Source: an uncultured bacterium (lineage in GTDB: Bacteria; Cyanobacteriota; Vampirovibrionia; Gastranaerophilales; Gastranaerophilaceae). Taken from it: DNA of 11,827 nt. The stretch spans positions 1-11,827 of the forward strand of contig USEW01000044.1 of NCBI GenBank assembly GCA_900553845.1, given 5' to 3'. The notes beneath the pieces are model-generated. The model saw nothing but the letters and a program-made list of their open reading frames with translations. It did no database searches and was not told the DNA's origin. Each line of letters opens with the position of its first letter. The first letter of the stretch is position 1. A program made the translations under genes and the position numbers. Positions 1-7,167 of this stretch are shown here, in pieces.

Positions 1-520
1 ATCTTTTCTAAAAACACCACTGTTAATTGCTTTTTTCGCTAAATTAATTTGTTGTTGAAAAACTGAAGAGTCAATATTTGGCGTTCCCAAAAATTTTGCT
101 ATAATATCTTTGTCTTCTTGTACAAATAAATTTTTCTTAATTGCTTCTATTACCAAACCGATTTGTTTTTCAAAAATTGAAGGTTCCTCTATATTTGGCG
201 TATCCAAAAATTTTGTTATAATATTTTTGTCTTCTTGTACAAAGATATATTTATTAATTGCTTTTTTCACTAAATCCATTTGTTTTTCAAAAATTGAAGA
301 GTTATCTATATTAGGCGTATCCAAAAATTTTGTTATAATATATTTGTCATCATCATTTTTTTTATCTAAAAATTCATTTATAATTGCTTCTTGCATTAAA
401 GCAATTTGTCGTCGAAAAGTTTTAGTGTTATGTATAGAGAGAGTTAAAAACTTTGTTATCAAAGTTTTGTCGAGATCATTGTCAGGTTTTAATATGCGAT
501 TCTTTTCTTGAATTGCTAGT
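1..520 (-). repeat. In-gene tandem repeat, period 117 bp (39 residues)
   Basis: Equivalent bases recur at plus positions 80, 197 and 314, exactly 117 bp apart. A further unit about 123 bp on carries two extra codons (Asn-Asp-Asp region). Neighbouring copies share long exact blocks, such as tttgtcttcttgtacaaa, so the units are similar as DNA and not only as protein. The unit nearest the N-terminus (IAELLKTPCIDD) is the most divergent, and the second frameshift falls inside it. Such similarity points to recent unit duplication or gene conversion. Confidence 0.85.
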
Positions 521-973
521 TGCAATATAATATTTGATTTTGTAAATCTACATCATCTATACACGGAGTTTTCAATAATTCTGCTATATTATTTCTTATC
601 ATTTTTGTGTCTTCATCATTTATATCATCATCGTCGTTTAACTCAGATAATTCTTGTTTCATTTTTTTAATATCTTTAGAACTGGGAGGTGGATTTGAAA
701 CGTCAGCTTCATTGGTAGTTGATGTTTCAGGGTTGTTATTTTCTATTTCACTATTAGTTTCAACATTATGTTCTGTTAAATGTGAAGATTGAACAATAGT
801 GCCTCCTAAAATGGAACTTCTCAATGCTTGAGCTGTTTGAATGACACAACTTCTTGTTGATTTTCTATATTTGTATTATCTGAAGATGTAATTACTCTTG
901 CGATTTGTTGTGTATTTTCGCCAACTTTTTTAAAAGTTGAGGCAAATATTTTTTGATCAATATTACTATTCAT
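1..973 (-). pseudogene. Helical-repeat protein gene, split by two frameshifts, 3' end outside window
   Basis: I do not recognise the family. Reading starts at ATG 971-973 (MNSNIDQKIFASTF) behind a GAGAGGA ribosome site. The frame breaks near 844-847 and again near 524-533. Removing one GT from GTGT at the first site and one ATATT from a doubled ATATT at the second restores one frame of 322 codons that is still open at the window edge. The repaired protein has a polar N-terminal part of about 140 residues, rich in Asn, Glu, Asp and Ser. At least five units of about 39 residues follow, with the pattern ITKFLDTPNI...FEKQI.L...AI. No signal peptide or membrane segment is visible. The repeats suggest a helical solenoid for protein contacts, which is inference. 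It could be a pseudogene, a phase-variable gene or a product of base-call errors. Confidence 0.7.
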
Positions 974-1010
974 AAAATTTTCCTCTCTCAAATATTATAT
1001 TGTGGGTATA

Positions 1011-1040
1011 ATAATATAAAATAAATTACTATAATCACAA
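1011..1040 (-). promoter_or_regulatory. Possible promoter of the helical-repeat gene
   Basis: On the - strand TTGTGA (1040-1035) is followed after 18 bases by TATTAT (1016-1011), about 38 bases from the start codon, leaving a leader of about 30 bases. A perfect TATAAT also lies at 999-994, but a start from it would begin inside the ribosome site, so the upstream pair fits better. The region is very AT-rich, so chance matches are likely. Confidence 0.35.
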
Positions 1041-1094
1041 TTTCGTAAAATGAATATTTTTTTACAAAACTTTACAAAAAAACGAAAACATGGA

Positions 1095-1123
1095 TTGACG
1101 TGAGATTTTGTTTATATTACATT
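1095..1123 (+). promoter_or_regulatory. Promoter of the S10-spc operon
   Basis: TTGACG (1095-1100) and TACATT (1118-1123) are separated by 17 bases, the normal spacing for a housekeeping sigma factor. The -35 box matches consensus at five of six positions and the -10 box at four of six. Transcription would start near 1130, giving a leader of roughly 37 bases before rpsJ. No long leader is available upstream for an E. coli-like S10 leader structure. Confidence 0.6.
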
Positions 1124-1166
1124 AATTAAAGCAAGTAATAGAATTGTGAGAAATAGGAAAAATAAA

Positions 1167-1487
1167 ATGGCAACTACAGGTTCAAGACAAAGAATTAGAG
1201 TATGTTTAAAGGCATACGACCATAAATTAATCGACTTGTCAGCCGAAAAGATAGTAGAAACAGCAAAGCGTACGGAAGCAAAAGTTGCTGGTCCTATACC
1301 TTTGCCGACAAGAAGAAGAATTTATTGTGTATTAAGATCTCCTCACGTTGACAAAAAGTCACGCGAGCATTTTGAAAGACGGATTCATAAGAGAATAATT
1401 GATATCTATGAACCCACACATCAAACAACTGAGGAGTTAAGCAGGATGGATTTGCCATCAGGCGTAGACATTGAAGTTAAGTTATAA
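1167..1487 (+). CDS. rpsJ: 30S ribosomal protein uS10
   Basis: A component of the small-subunit head, which in other bacteria also binds NusB in antitermination. The 106-residue product starts MATTGSRQRIRVCLKAYDH and contains GPIPLPTRRRIYCVLRSPHV and the C-terminal LPSGVDIEVKL, both typical of the family. An upstream GTG at 1146 would add seven residues (MRNRKNK). ATG 1167 is preferred because AGGA lies about eight bases before it and the family starts here. It is the first gene of the operon, with its own promoter. The wording of the C-terminus is close to cyanobacterial uS10. In Cyanobacteria, as I recall, rpsJ usually sits next to tuf and not at the head of this cluster. Confidence 0.97.
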   Translation: MATTGSRQRIRVCLKAYDHKLIDLSAEKIVETAKRTEAKVAGPIPLPTRRRIYCVLRSPHVDKKSREHFERRIHKRIIDIYEPTHQTTEELSRMDLPSGVDIEVKL

Positions 1488-1524
1488 TTTATAATAATTA
1501 AAAGACAATTTAATATTGAATGTG

Positions 1525-1555
1525 AACTACGATGGTGTGAATCCTATCGCTTGTT
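1525..1555 (+). promoter_or_regulatory. Possible RNA hairpin between rpsJ and rplC
   Basis: The 116-base gap between rpsJ and rplC is the widest in the S10 half of the operon. CGATGG (1530-1535) can pair with CCTATCG (1543-1549) around a 7-base loop with one bulged T, and AAC/GTT extends the stem across an internal loop. No T-run follows, so it is not a terminator. It could be an mRNA control or processing site for the genes downstream, but nothing identifies a ligand. Confidence 0.3.
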
Positions 1556-1603
1556 TAAAAAAAATATAAAGTACGTAGCGCTCGCAAGAAGGAAAGGTGA
1601 AAA

Positions 1604-2239
1604 ATGACATTAGGAATAATAGGTGAAAAATTGGGCATGACTCAGATCTTTGATGACAAAGGTCTTGTGATTCCGGTAACTGTATTAAAAGTGGAACCAT
1701 TGGTTGTAGCTCAAATTAAGACAAAAGAAACTGACGGATATGATGCTATACAGCTTGCATATTGTGCGACTAAAGAGAAGCATATGACAAAAGCTCAAGT
1801 TGGTCATTTAAAGAAGAATGAAATAGGCGCATATCGTCATTTAAAAGAGTTTCGTGTTGATAACCCAGGTGAATATACAATTGGTCAGCAAATAACAGTT
1901 GAAGTATTAAATGGTGTTGAAAAGGTTGATGTATCTGCAAAATCAATAGGTAAAGGTTTTCAAGGTACAGTTAAACGTTGGAATTTTGGTCGTGGACCAA
2001 TGGCGCATGGTTCAAAGAATCACCGTGAGCCTGGTTCAATTGGTGCAGGTACGACACCTGGTCGTGTAATAAAAGGTAAAAAAATGGCTGGTAACATGGG
2101 TAATGAAAATGTTACTATTGCTAAGTTAAAAGTTGTGCAAATTGATGCTCAAAACAACTTATTACTAATAAAAGGTTCGGTTCCTGGTCCTGAAGGAAAA
2201 TTTGTTACAGTTAAGCCATCGAGAGTAAAGTGGAACTAA
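1604..2239 (+). CDS. rplC: 50S ribosomal protein uL3
   Basis: An early-assembly protein of the large subunit whose extended loop reaches toward the peptidyl transferase centre. The 211-residue protein starts MTLGIIGEKLGMTQIFDDKG, the universal uL3 N-terminus. It carries the loop FGRGPMAHGSKNH (about residues 128-140) and then GSIGAGTTPGRVIKGKKMAG. AAGGTGA about five bases before ATG 1604 supports the start. Length is normal for the bacterial family. The loop and the C-terminal NLLLIKGSVPGPEG resemble cyanobacterial uL3. Confidence 0.98.
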   Translation: MTLGIIGEKLGMTQIFDDKGLVIPVTVLKVEPLVVAQIKTKETDGYDAIQLAYCATKEKHMTKAQVGHLKKNEIGAYRHLKEFRVDNPGEYTIGQQITVEVLNGVEKVDVSAKSIGKGFQGTVKRWNFGRGPMAHGSKNHREPGSIGAGTTPGRVIKGKKMAGNMGNENVTIAKLKVVQIDAQNNLLLIKGSVPGPEGKFVTVKPSRVKWN

Positions 2240-2282
2240 TTTTGATTTGGGATTGAGAAAGCTATAAATGAGGAATTTAGAA

Positions 2283-2915
2283 ATGACAAAAGAATTATCG
2301 ATATTAGATACAAAAGGTACTGAGGTTGGTCAAATTTCAGTAGACGAAAAGGTATTTTGCGTTGAGCCCAATGTACATGTAATGCACATGGCATTGAGAC
2401 GTCAATTGAATAATGGTCGTGCAGGTACAGCTTGTGCAAAGACACGTGCAATGGTGTCAGGTGGTGGACGTAAACCATGGAAACAAAAGGGGACAGGGCG
2501 CGCTCGTGCTGGCTCAATTCGGTCACCTTTGTTTGCAGGTGGTGGTGTTTCATTTGGGCCTGTGCCACGTGACTACAGTTTCAAAATGCCTTTAAAGGTA
2601 AGAAGACTTGCATTAAAATCAGCATTATCATCACGTTTATTAAATAGCACTATTGTTAAGGATTTTTCTCAAATCAATGAACCAAAAACAAAGTTGATGG
2701 TTGAGGCATTAAAAGCATTAAAAGTTGAAGGAAAGATTTTAATCATTGCTGATGATAAGGCTGCTGAGAATGCGTTTTTAGGTTTGGCAGCACGTAATTT
2801 ACCGAATGTAAAATTAATATTGCCTTCAAACTTAAATGTAAAGGATATATTAGAAGCTGATAATGTAATCTTGACTGAATCAGCTGTAAAAGAAATTCAA
2901 GAGAGGTTATCATAG
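2283..2915 (+). CDS. rplD: 50S ribosomal protein uL4
   Basis: uL4 lines the peptide exit tunnel and in E. coli also represses the S10 operon. The 210-residue product has the conserved extended loop GGGRKPWKQKGTGRARAGS followed by IRSPLFAGGGVSFGP, which forms the tunnel-reaching arm. ATG 2283 is chosen over the in-frame ATG 2268 because GAGGA at 2270-2274 lies eight bases before it. The earlier start would add five residues (MRNLE) with only a weak ribosome site. The E. coli-type leader needed for uL4 repression is not recognisable here, so the regulation is unknown. Confidence 0.96.
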   Translation: MTKELSILDTKGTEVGQISVDEKVFCVEPNVHVMHMALRRQLNNGRAGTACAKTRAMVSGGGRKPWKQKGTGRARAGSIRSPLFAGGGVSFGPVPRDYSFKMPLKVRRLALKSALSSRLLNSTIVKDFSQINEPKTKLMVEALKALKVEGKILIIADDKAAENAFLGLAARNLPNVKLILPSNLNVKDILEADNVILTESAVKEIQERLS

Positions 2916-2916
2916 T

Positions 2917-3216
2917 ATGAGAAGCAGTAAAGAAAAATTATATGATATAATTAAACGTCCTATAATAACTGAAAAATCAATGATACAAACAGGTAACAAC
3001 AAATATACATTTGAAGTAGCCAAAGATGCAACAAAAATTGAGATAAAACAAGCTGTTGAATTGGTTTTTCCAGGACGTAAGGTAAAAAAAGTAGCGACAG
3101 TATATATGCCATCGCATGCAAAACGTGTTGGTATGACAATGGGGCGCACACAGTCAAGTAAAAAGGCTATTGTCACAATCGAAGGCGAGCCTATTGAAGA
3201 ATTAATGGGAGCATAG
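2917..3216 (+). CDS. rplW: 50S ribosomal protein uL23
   Basis: uL23 sits at the tunnel exit and is the docking site for trigger factor and the signal recognition particle. The 99-residue protein shows the family core DIIKRPIITEKSM near the N-terminus and TQSSKKAIVTI toward the C-terminus. The start codon lies one base after the rplD stop, with GAGAGG inside the end of rplD as ribosome site, so the two genes are probably translationally coupled. Confidence 0.96.
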   Translation: MRSSKEKLYDIIKRPIITEKSMIQTGNNKYTFEVAKDATKIEIKQAVELVFPGRKVKKVATVYMPSHAKRVGMTMGRTQSSKKAIVTIEGEPIEELMGA

Positions 3217-3222
3217 AAATAA

Positions 3223-4050
3223 ATGGGTATTCGTAAAATTAATCCGACATCTCCGGGACAAAGAGGTATGACAAAGAGTGATTTTGCTGAAATCACAACA
3301 GACAAGCCCGAAAAATCATTGTTAAGACCAATGAAAAAGAAATCAGGGCGCAACAACACAGGACGTATAACTTGCCGTCATAAAGGCGGTGGTGCAAAAC
3401 AATCGTATCGTGTTATAGATTTTAAACGTAACAAATTTGATGTACCAGGCAAAATAACAACAATTGAATACGACCCTAATCGTAATGTCCGTATTTCACT
3501 TGTTGTATATGCTGATGGTGAAAAACGTTATATATTGACACCTGAAAAATTAAATGTAGGCGATGTAATTATGTCAGGTCCAAATGCAGAGGTAAATACA
3601 GGTAATGCAATGCCTTTGGAAATGATACCTTTGGGTACAATGGTTCATAATATAGAAATGGTTGCAGGCAATGGCGGTGTGATGGTTCGTACAGCCGGAG
3701 CCGGAGCACAGGTTATGGCGAAAGAAGGCAACTATGTAACCATAAAATTGCCAAGTTCTGAAATGAGAATGGTACGTAAAGAATGCTTGGCGACTATTGG
3801 AGTTTTGGGCAATGCTGAGTATAAAAACATGCAAATAGGTAAAGCTGGTCGCAAACGCCATATGGGTATAAAGCCAACAGTTCGTGGTGTGACAATGAAT
3901 CCTTGCGATCACCCGCATGGTGGTGGTGAAGGTAAGACAGGTCCTGGCGGACATCCTCGTACACCTTGGGGTAAACCTGCATTAGGTTATAAAACTCGTA
4001 ATAAGAAGAAAGCTTCGAGCAAGTTGATTGTTCGCGGTCGTAAAAGATAA
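3223..4050 (+). CDS. rplB: 50S ribosomal protein uL2
   Basis: One of the most conserved large-subunit proteins, needed for subunit joining and peptidyl transferase activity. The 275-residue protein starts MGIRKINPTSPGQRG. It has RITCRHKGGGAKQSYRVIDF near residue 50 and the C-terminal NPCDHPHGGGEGKTGPGG. The His-Pro-His at about 230-232 matches the region of E. coli His229. It starts six bases after rplW, with GGGAGC inside the rplW end as the likely ribosome site. Length is normal. Confidence 0.98.
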   Translation: MGIRKINPTSPGQRGMTKSDFAEITTDKPEKSLLRPMKKKSGRNNTGRITCRHKGGGAKQSYRVIDFKRNKFDVPGKITTIEYDPNRNVRISLVVYADGEKRYILTPEKLNVGDVIMSGPNAEVNTGNAMPLEMIPLGTMVHNIEMVAGNGGVMVRTAGAGAQVMAKEGNYVTIKLPSSEMRMVRKECLATIGVLGNAEYKNMQIGKAGRKRHMGIKPTVRGVTMNPCDHPHGGGEGKTGPGGHPRTPWGKPALGYKTRNKKKASSKLIVRGRKR

Positions 4051-4074
4051 TTAAAATACAAGGAGATATAATTA

Positions 4075-4356
4075 ATGGCACGTTCATTAAAAAAAGGCCC
4101 ATATGTTCATGAATCTTTGCTTAAGAAAGTAGAGAAAATGAACGAAAATAATGAAAAAAAGGTTATAAAAACCTGGTCACGTTCATCAATGATAATACCT
4201 GATATGTTAGGACATACAATAGCTGTGCATAATGGAAAAAGCCATGTGCCGGTTTATGTAACCGAACAAATGGTTGGACATAAGTTGGGTGAATTTGCAC
4301 CGACTCGTTTATTTAAAGGGCATGCCGGACAAGATAAGACGGCTAAAAGAAAGTAA
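4075..4356 (+). CDS. rpsS: 30S ribosomal protein uS19
   Basis: A small-subunit head protein near the A site and the bridge to the large subunit. The 93-residue product has the family N-terminus MARSLKKGPYVHESLLKKV, then TWSRSSMIIPDMLGHTIAVHNG, and GHKLGEFAPTRLFKGHAG near the end. AGGAGA precedes ATG 4075 at a normal distance. The 24-base gap to rplB holds only the ribosome site. Confidence 0.98.
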   Translation: MARSLKKGPYVHESLLKKVEKMNENNEKKVIKTWSRSSMIIPDMLGHTIAVHNGKSHVPVYVTEQMVGHKLGEFAPTRLFKGHAGQDKTAKRK

Positions 4357-4394
4357 GATAAAGAAAAGTAAAACCTGAAAAAGAGGAAAAAATT

Positions 4395-4730
4395 ATGGAA
4401 GCTAAAGCAAGACAAACGAATATAAAGATGCCGGCGCGAAAGCTAAGACGTGTAATAAACGAAGTACGCGGCAAATCTTGTGACGAAGCTATAAAAATAT
4501 TAAAATTTATGCCTTATTTTGCAGCAAAAGTTGTTGAGAAAAATTTAATTGCGGCTATTGCAAACGCTAATGAAAAATTGGGTGTTGGAAGCAGCAATTT
4601 AAAAATTTCTGAAATTTTTGCAGATGAAAGCGTAACATATAAAAGAGCTCGTCCTCGTGCGCAAGGTAGGATGTATAAAAGATTTAAACGTACATCTCAT
4701 TTAACTTTAAAAGTAATGAAAATAAAATAA
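4395..4730 (+). CDS. rplV: 50S ribosomal protein uL22
   Basis: uL22 contacts all domains of 23S rRNA, and its long hairpin lines the exit tunnel where macrolides act. The 111-residue protein starts with a short basic segment, then KMPARKLRRVINEVRGKSCD. The tunnel hairpin is seen as YKRARPRAQGRMYKRFKRTS at about residues 82-101, with no insertion or deletion visible by eye in it. AAGAGG precedes ATG 4395. The family length is normal. Confidence 0.97.
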   Translation: MEAKARQTNIKMPARKLRRVINEVRGKSCDEAIKILKFMPYFAAKVVEKNLIAAIANANEKLGVGSSNLKISEIFADESVTYKRARPRAQGRMYKRFKRTSHLTLKVMKIK

Positions 4731-4743
4731 AAGGAGAACCAAA

Positions 4744-5496
4744 TTGGGACAAAAGACACATCCGACAGGATTTAGAGTAGGAATAATACAACCTTGGGCA
4801 AGCACATGGTTTGCAACTAAGGAGTATCCTCAATTTGTGGCTGAAGATGCCAAAATACGTAAATTTATAAAGAAAAAGTTATATACAGCAGGTATTTCAA
4901 AAATATTAATAGCTCGTAAGGCTTCAAATGTTTTAATAACAGTTGTGACAGCTAAACCAGGTGTTGTAGTTGGTCGAGGCGGTCAGGGTATTGAAGAAAT
5001 GAGAGCTGCTGTAGCTAAATTGATATCAAAGAACGTAACATTGGATGTTGTTGAGGTTGCTAAGATTGATGCTGATGCACAATTGGTAGCAGAACAGATT
5101 GCATTACAATTGGAAAAACGTATTGCATTCCGTCGAGCTATGAAGCAAGCAATGCAACGTACAATGAGGTCAGGTGTTCAAGGTATAAAAATTATGGTAT
5201 CAGGACGTTTAGGCGGTGCTGAAATAGCACGTTCTGAATGGGCAAAAGAAGGTCGTATTCCGCTTCAAACCTTGCGTGCTGATGTAGATTATGGTTTTAT
5301 TGAAGCTGATACCATAATGGGTAAAATAGGTGTTAAGGTTTGGATATATAAAGGACCTTTGATGCCTGGTGAAAAAGCTGACCAAAATATAAAATATAAA
5401 AAAGTTTCTAACAATTTCCAAGAAAACCGTGGACAAAACAATTCAAATCCAAGCGGTCGTCGCGGAAAGAAGAGAAACATTGAAACACAAGAATAA
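4744..5496 (+). CDS. rpsC: 30S ribosomal protein uS3, TTG start
   Basis: uS3 lies at the mRNA entry channel and takes part in mRNA unwinding. The product begins MGQKTHPTGFRVGIIQPWAS, the invariant family start, so the initiation codon is TTG at 4744, supported by AAGGAGA just upstream. A type II KH domain is visible with the GRGG loop at about residues 77-80, followed by SGRLGGAEIARSEW in the C-terminal domain. At 250 residues it is longer than E. coli uS3. The extra part is a polar, basic tail (residues about 215-250) rich in Asn, Gln, Lys and Arg. Confidence 0.97.
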   Translation: MGQKTHPTGFRVGIIQPWASTWFATKEYPQFVAEDAKIRKFIKKKLYTAGISKILIARKASNVLITVVTAKPGVVVGRGGQGIEEMRAAVAKLISKNVTLDVVEVAKIDADAQLVAEQIALQLEKRIAFRRAMKQAMQRTMRSGVQGIKIMVSGRLGGAEIARSEWAKEGRIPLQTLRADVDYGFIEADTIMGKIGVKVWIYKGPLMPGEKADQNIKYKKVSNNFQENRGQNNSNPSGRRGKKRNIETQE

Positions 5497-5517
5497 TGAA
5501 ATTAGGAGCAAATAACA

Positions 5518-5952
5518 ATGTTAATGCCTAAAAAAACGAAATATCGTAAGAGAATGAAAGGTCGGATGAAAGGACATGAAACTCGTGGTACTAAGTTAGA
5601 GTTTGGTACTTATGGGTTAATTGCCTGTGACCCAGCCTGGATAACAAGTCGTCAAATAGAAGCAGCACGTCGTGCTATGACTCGTGAGATTAAGCGTGGC
5701 GGTAACGTATGGATTAAGATATTTCCGGATAAACCGATTACTGCAAAGCCTGCTGAAACTCGTATGGGTAAAGGTAAAGGAAACCCGGAGTATTGGGTTG
5801 CTGTTGTTAAGCCCGGACGTGTTTTATTTGAGTTAGAATATTCAGATAGAAATATTGCAGTTAATGCTTTAAAATTGGCGGCACAAAAGTTACCGATTAA
5901 AGTTAAGATAATTGAAAAAGGTGAAAATGATGAAGTTGCAAGAAATGCGTGA
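5518..5952 (+). CDS. rplP: 50S ribosomal protein uL16
   Basis: uL16 organises the A-site region and the tRNA elbow contact of the large subunit. The 144-residue protein starts MLMPKKTKYRKRMKGRMKGH, matching the family start, so ATG 5518 is preferred over ATG 5524. AGGAG lies nine bases upstream. Conserved parts include PAWITSRQIEAARRAMTREI, IFPDKPITAKPAETRMGKGK and the following GNPEYWVAVVKPGR. The 3' end overlaps rpmC by 23 bases, indicating translational coupling. Confidence 0.98.
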   Translation: MLMPKKTKYRKRMKGRMKGHETRGTKLEFGTYGLIACDPAWITSRQIEAARRAMTREIKRGGNVWIKIFPDKPITAKPAETRMGKGKGNPEYWVAVVKPGRVLFELEYSDRNIAVNALKLAAQKLPIKVKIIEKGENDEVARNA

Positions 5953-6148
5953 AAAATCAATTGACGAATTAACTTCAGCAATTATTGATTATAAAAAAGA
6001 GTTGTTTAATTTTAAGTTACAAAAGTCTTTAAACAAGCTTGAAAATACAGCTCAAATTAAAAAGACAAAAAATATAATTGCTCAAATTAAGACAGTAATT
6101 GGTGAAAAAAAATTAGCTCAAGCAAGTGAGGTAAGTGAAAATGCCTAA
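5930..6148 (+). CDS. rpmC: 50S ribosomal protein uL29
   Basis: A small helical protein at the tunnel exit next to uL23. From ATG 5930 it is 72 residues, MKLQEMREKSIDELTSAIID at the start, then the family signature LFNFKLQKSLNKLENTAQIK. Several starts are possible: TTG 5912, GTG 5921 and ATG 5927. ATG 5930 gives the usual N-terminus and puts AAGGTGA about six bases upstream. It begins inside rplP and its last eight bases overlap rpsQ. The C-terminal ASEVSENA extends a little past the usual family end. Confidence 0.93.
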   Translation: MKLQEMREKSIDELTSAIIDYKKELFNFKLQKSLNKLENTAQIKKTKNIIAQIKTVIGEKKLAQASEVSENA

Positions 6149-6386
6149 AAGAGAAAAACAAGGTGTAGTTGTTAGCAATAAAATGGATAAAACTGTTGTA
6201 GTTGCTGTTTCTGAATATACACCGCATAAAAAATACAAAAAAATTATTGAAACAACTAAGAATTATAAGGCGCATGATGAAAATAACGTATGTAACACAG
6301 GAGATGTCGTTCGTGTTATTGAGTCAAAACCTATATCTGGTGACAAGCGTTGGAGAGTTGTTGAAGTCGTTGAGGCTGCTAAATAG
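6141..6386 (+). CDS. rpsQ: 30S ribosomal protein uS17
   Basis: A primary 16S rRNA-binding protein of the small-subunit body with an OB fold. The 81-residue product is MPKREKQGVVVSNKMDKTVV at the start, with HKKYKKIIETTKNYKAHDEN in the middle and NTGDVVRVIESKPISGDKRW after that, all family hallmarks. A GTG two codons earlier (6135) is less likely, since GAGGT (6128-6132) lies eight bases before ATG 6141. The start lies within the last eight bases of rpmC. It is the last gene of the S10 half, and a 45-base gap precedes rplN. Confidence 0.97.
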   Translation: MPKREKQGVVVSNKMDKTVVVAVSEYTPHKKYKKIIETTKNYKAHDENNVCNTGDVVRVIESKPISGDKRWRVVEVVEAAK

Positions 6387-6431
6387 TTTTTTAGTCTTTA
6401 ATTAAACATTTAAGATAAGGAAAAGATAAAA

Positions 6432-6800
6432 ATGATACAACAAGAGACAAGATTAGCTGTTGCTGACAATACAGGTGCTAAAGAATTGTTATGTATCCAT
6501 GTAATGGGAAGCAGTAACAAAAAATATGCACATGTTGGTGATGTAATTACAGCTACTGTTAAGGAAGCAAGTCCGAATATGACGGTTAAAAAATCAGAAG
6601 TGGTTAAAGCTGTTGTAGTTCGTACAAAAGCTGATATAAAACGTGAAGATGGTTCAGTAATCCGTTTTGACGAGAACGCTGCCGTTATAATAAATAAAGA
6701 CGGTAATCCTCGTGGAACCCGTGTTTTTGGACCTGTTGCAAGAGAACTTCGTGAAAAGAACTTTATGAAGATTATATCTCTTGCGCCTGAGGTAATCTGA
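6432..6800 (+). CDS. rplN: 50S ribosomal protein uL14
   Basis: uL14 forms an intersubunit bridge and is the docking site of the silencing factor RsfS. The product is 122 residues, the standard length. It starts MIQQETRLAVADNTGAKELL, with the signatures GDVITATVKEA, KAVVVRTK and the C-terminal REKNFMKIISLAPEVI. AAGGA lies about ten bases before the start. It is the first gene of the spc half. No separate promoter or terminator is evident in the 45 bases after rpsQ, so both halves are probably co-transcribed. Confidence 0.98.
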   Translation: MIQQETRLAVADNTGAKELLCIHVMGSSNKKYAHVGDVITATVKEASPNMTVKKSEVVKAVVVRTKADIKREDGSVIRFDENAAVIINKDGNPRGTRVFGPVARELREKNFMKIISLAPEVI

Positions 6801-6813
6801 GGAGATGAAAGAA

Positions 6814-7155
6814 ATGAAAAAGGCACAAGTTAAGAAAAATATACATGTTAGAACAGGTGACCGTGTTGTTGTTTTAGCCGGTAAAGATAAAGGTAAAGTT
6901 GCCAATATTAAAAAAGTTATTACAGCAGGTTCAAAGGTCGTGGTTGAAGGTGTAAACATGGTTACAAAAGCAACAAAACCAAACCCGATGGCTGGAGTTC
7001 AAGGCGGATTAATAAAAGTTGAGGCGCCTATGGATTCTTCAAATGTAATGTTATACTGTCTTTCATGTGAAAAGCCAACACGAGTATCACACAAAATTGT
7101 TGATGGTAAAAAAGTTCGTGTTTGCAAAAAATGTGGTGAACAACTTGATATTTAA
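6814..7155 (+). CDS. rplX: 50S ribosomal protein uL24, with four-cysteine C-terminal motif
   Basis: An assembly-initiating protein near the tunnel exit. From ATG 6814 it is 113 residues with the KOW motif VRTGDRVVVLAGKDKGKVAN near the N-terminus. ATG 6805 is rejected because GAGGAG (6799-6804) touches it directly, whereas it stands nine bases from ATG 6814. The C-terminal part carries CLSC, then a gap, then CKKC, a pattern able to bind zinc. Some bacterial uL24 proteins have this form and others have lost the cysteines. The upstream rplN stop lies within the ribosome site, so coupling is likely. Confidence 0.96.
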   Translation: MKKAQVKKNIHVRTGDRVVVLAGKDKGKVANIKKVITAGSKVVVEGVNMVTKATKPNPMAGVQGGLIKVEAPMDSSNVMLYCLSCEKPTRVSHKIVDGKKVRVCKKCGEQLDI

Positions 7156-7167
7156 GGATATAAGAAA

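Noticed and set aside
110..511. Open frame on the + strand of 133 codons
   Set aside because: It is the antisense of the 39-residue repeats. Its apparent repeats only mirror those of the - strand frame, which has the ribosome site and the start.
1..520. CRISPR array in the 117-bp periodic region
   Set aside because: The whole 117-bp unit is conserved and keeps a reading frame, with no short repeat and variable spacer alternation, so it is an in-gene protein repeat.
2236..2568. - strand frame of 110 codons opposite rplD
   Set aside because: It is a shadow of the conserved rplD gene, as are the other - strand frames within 2236-7928. None has a ribosome site or a recognisable product.
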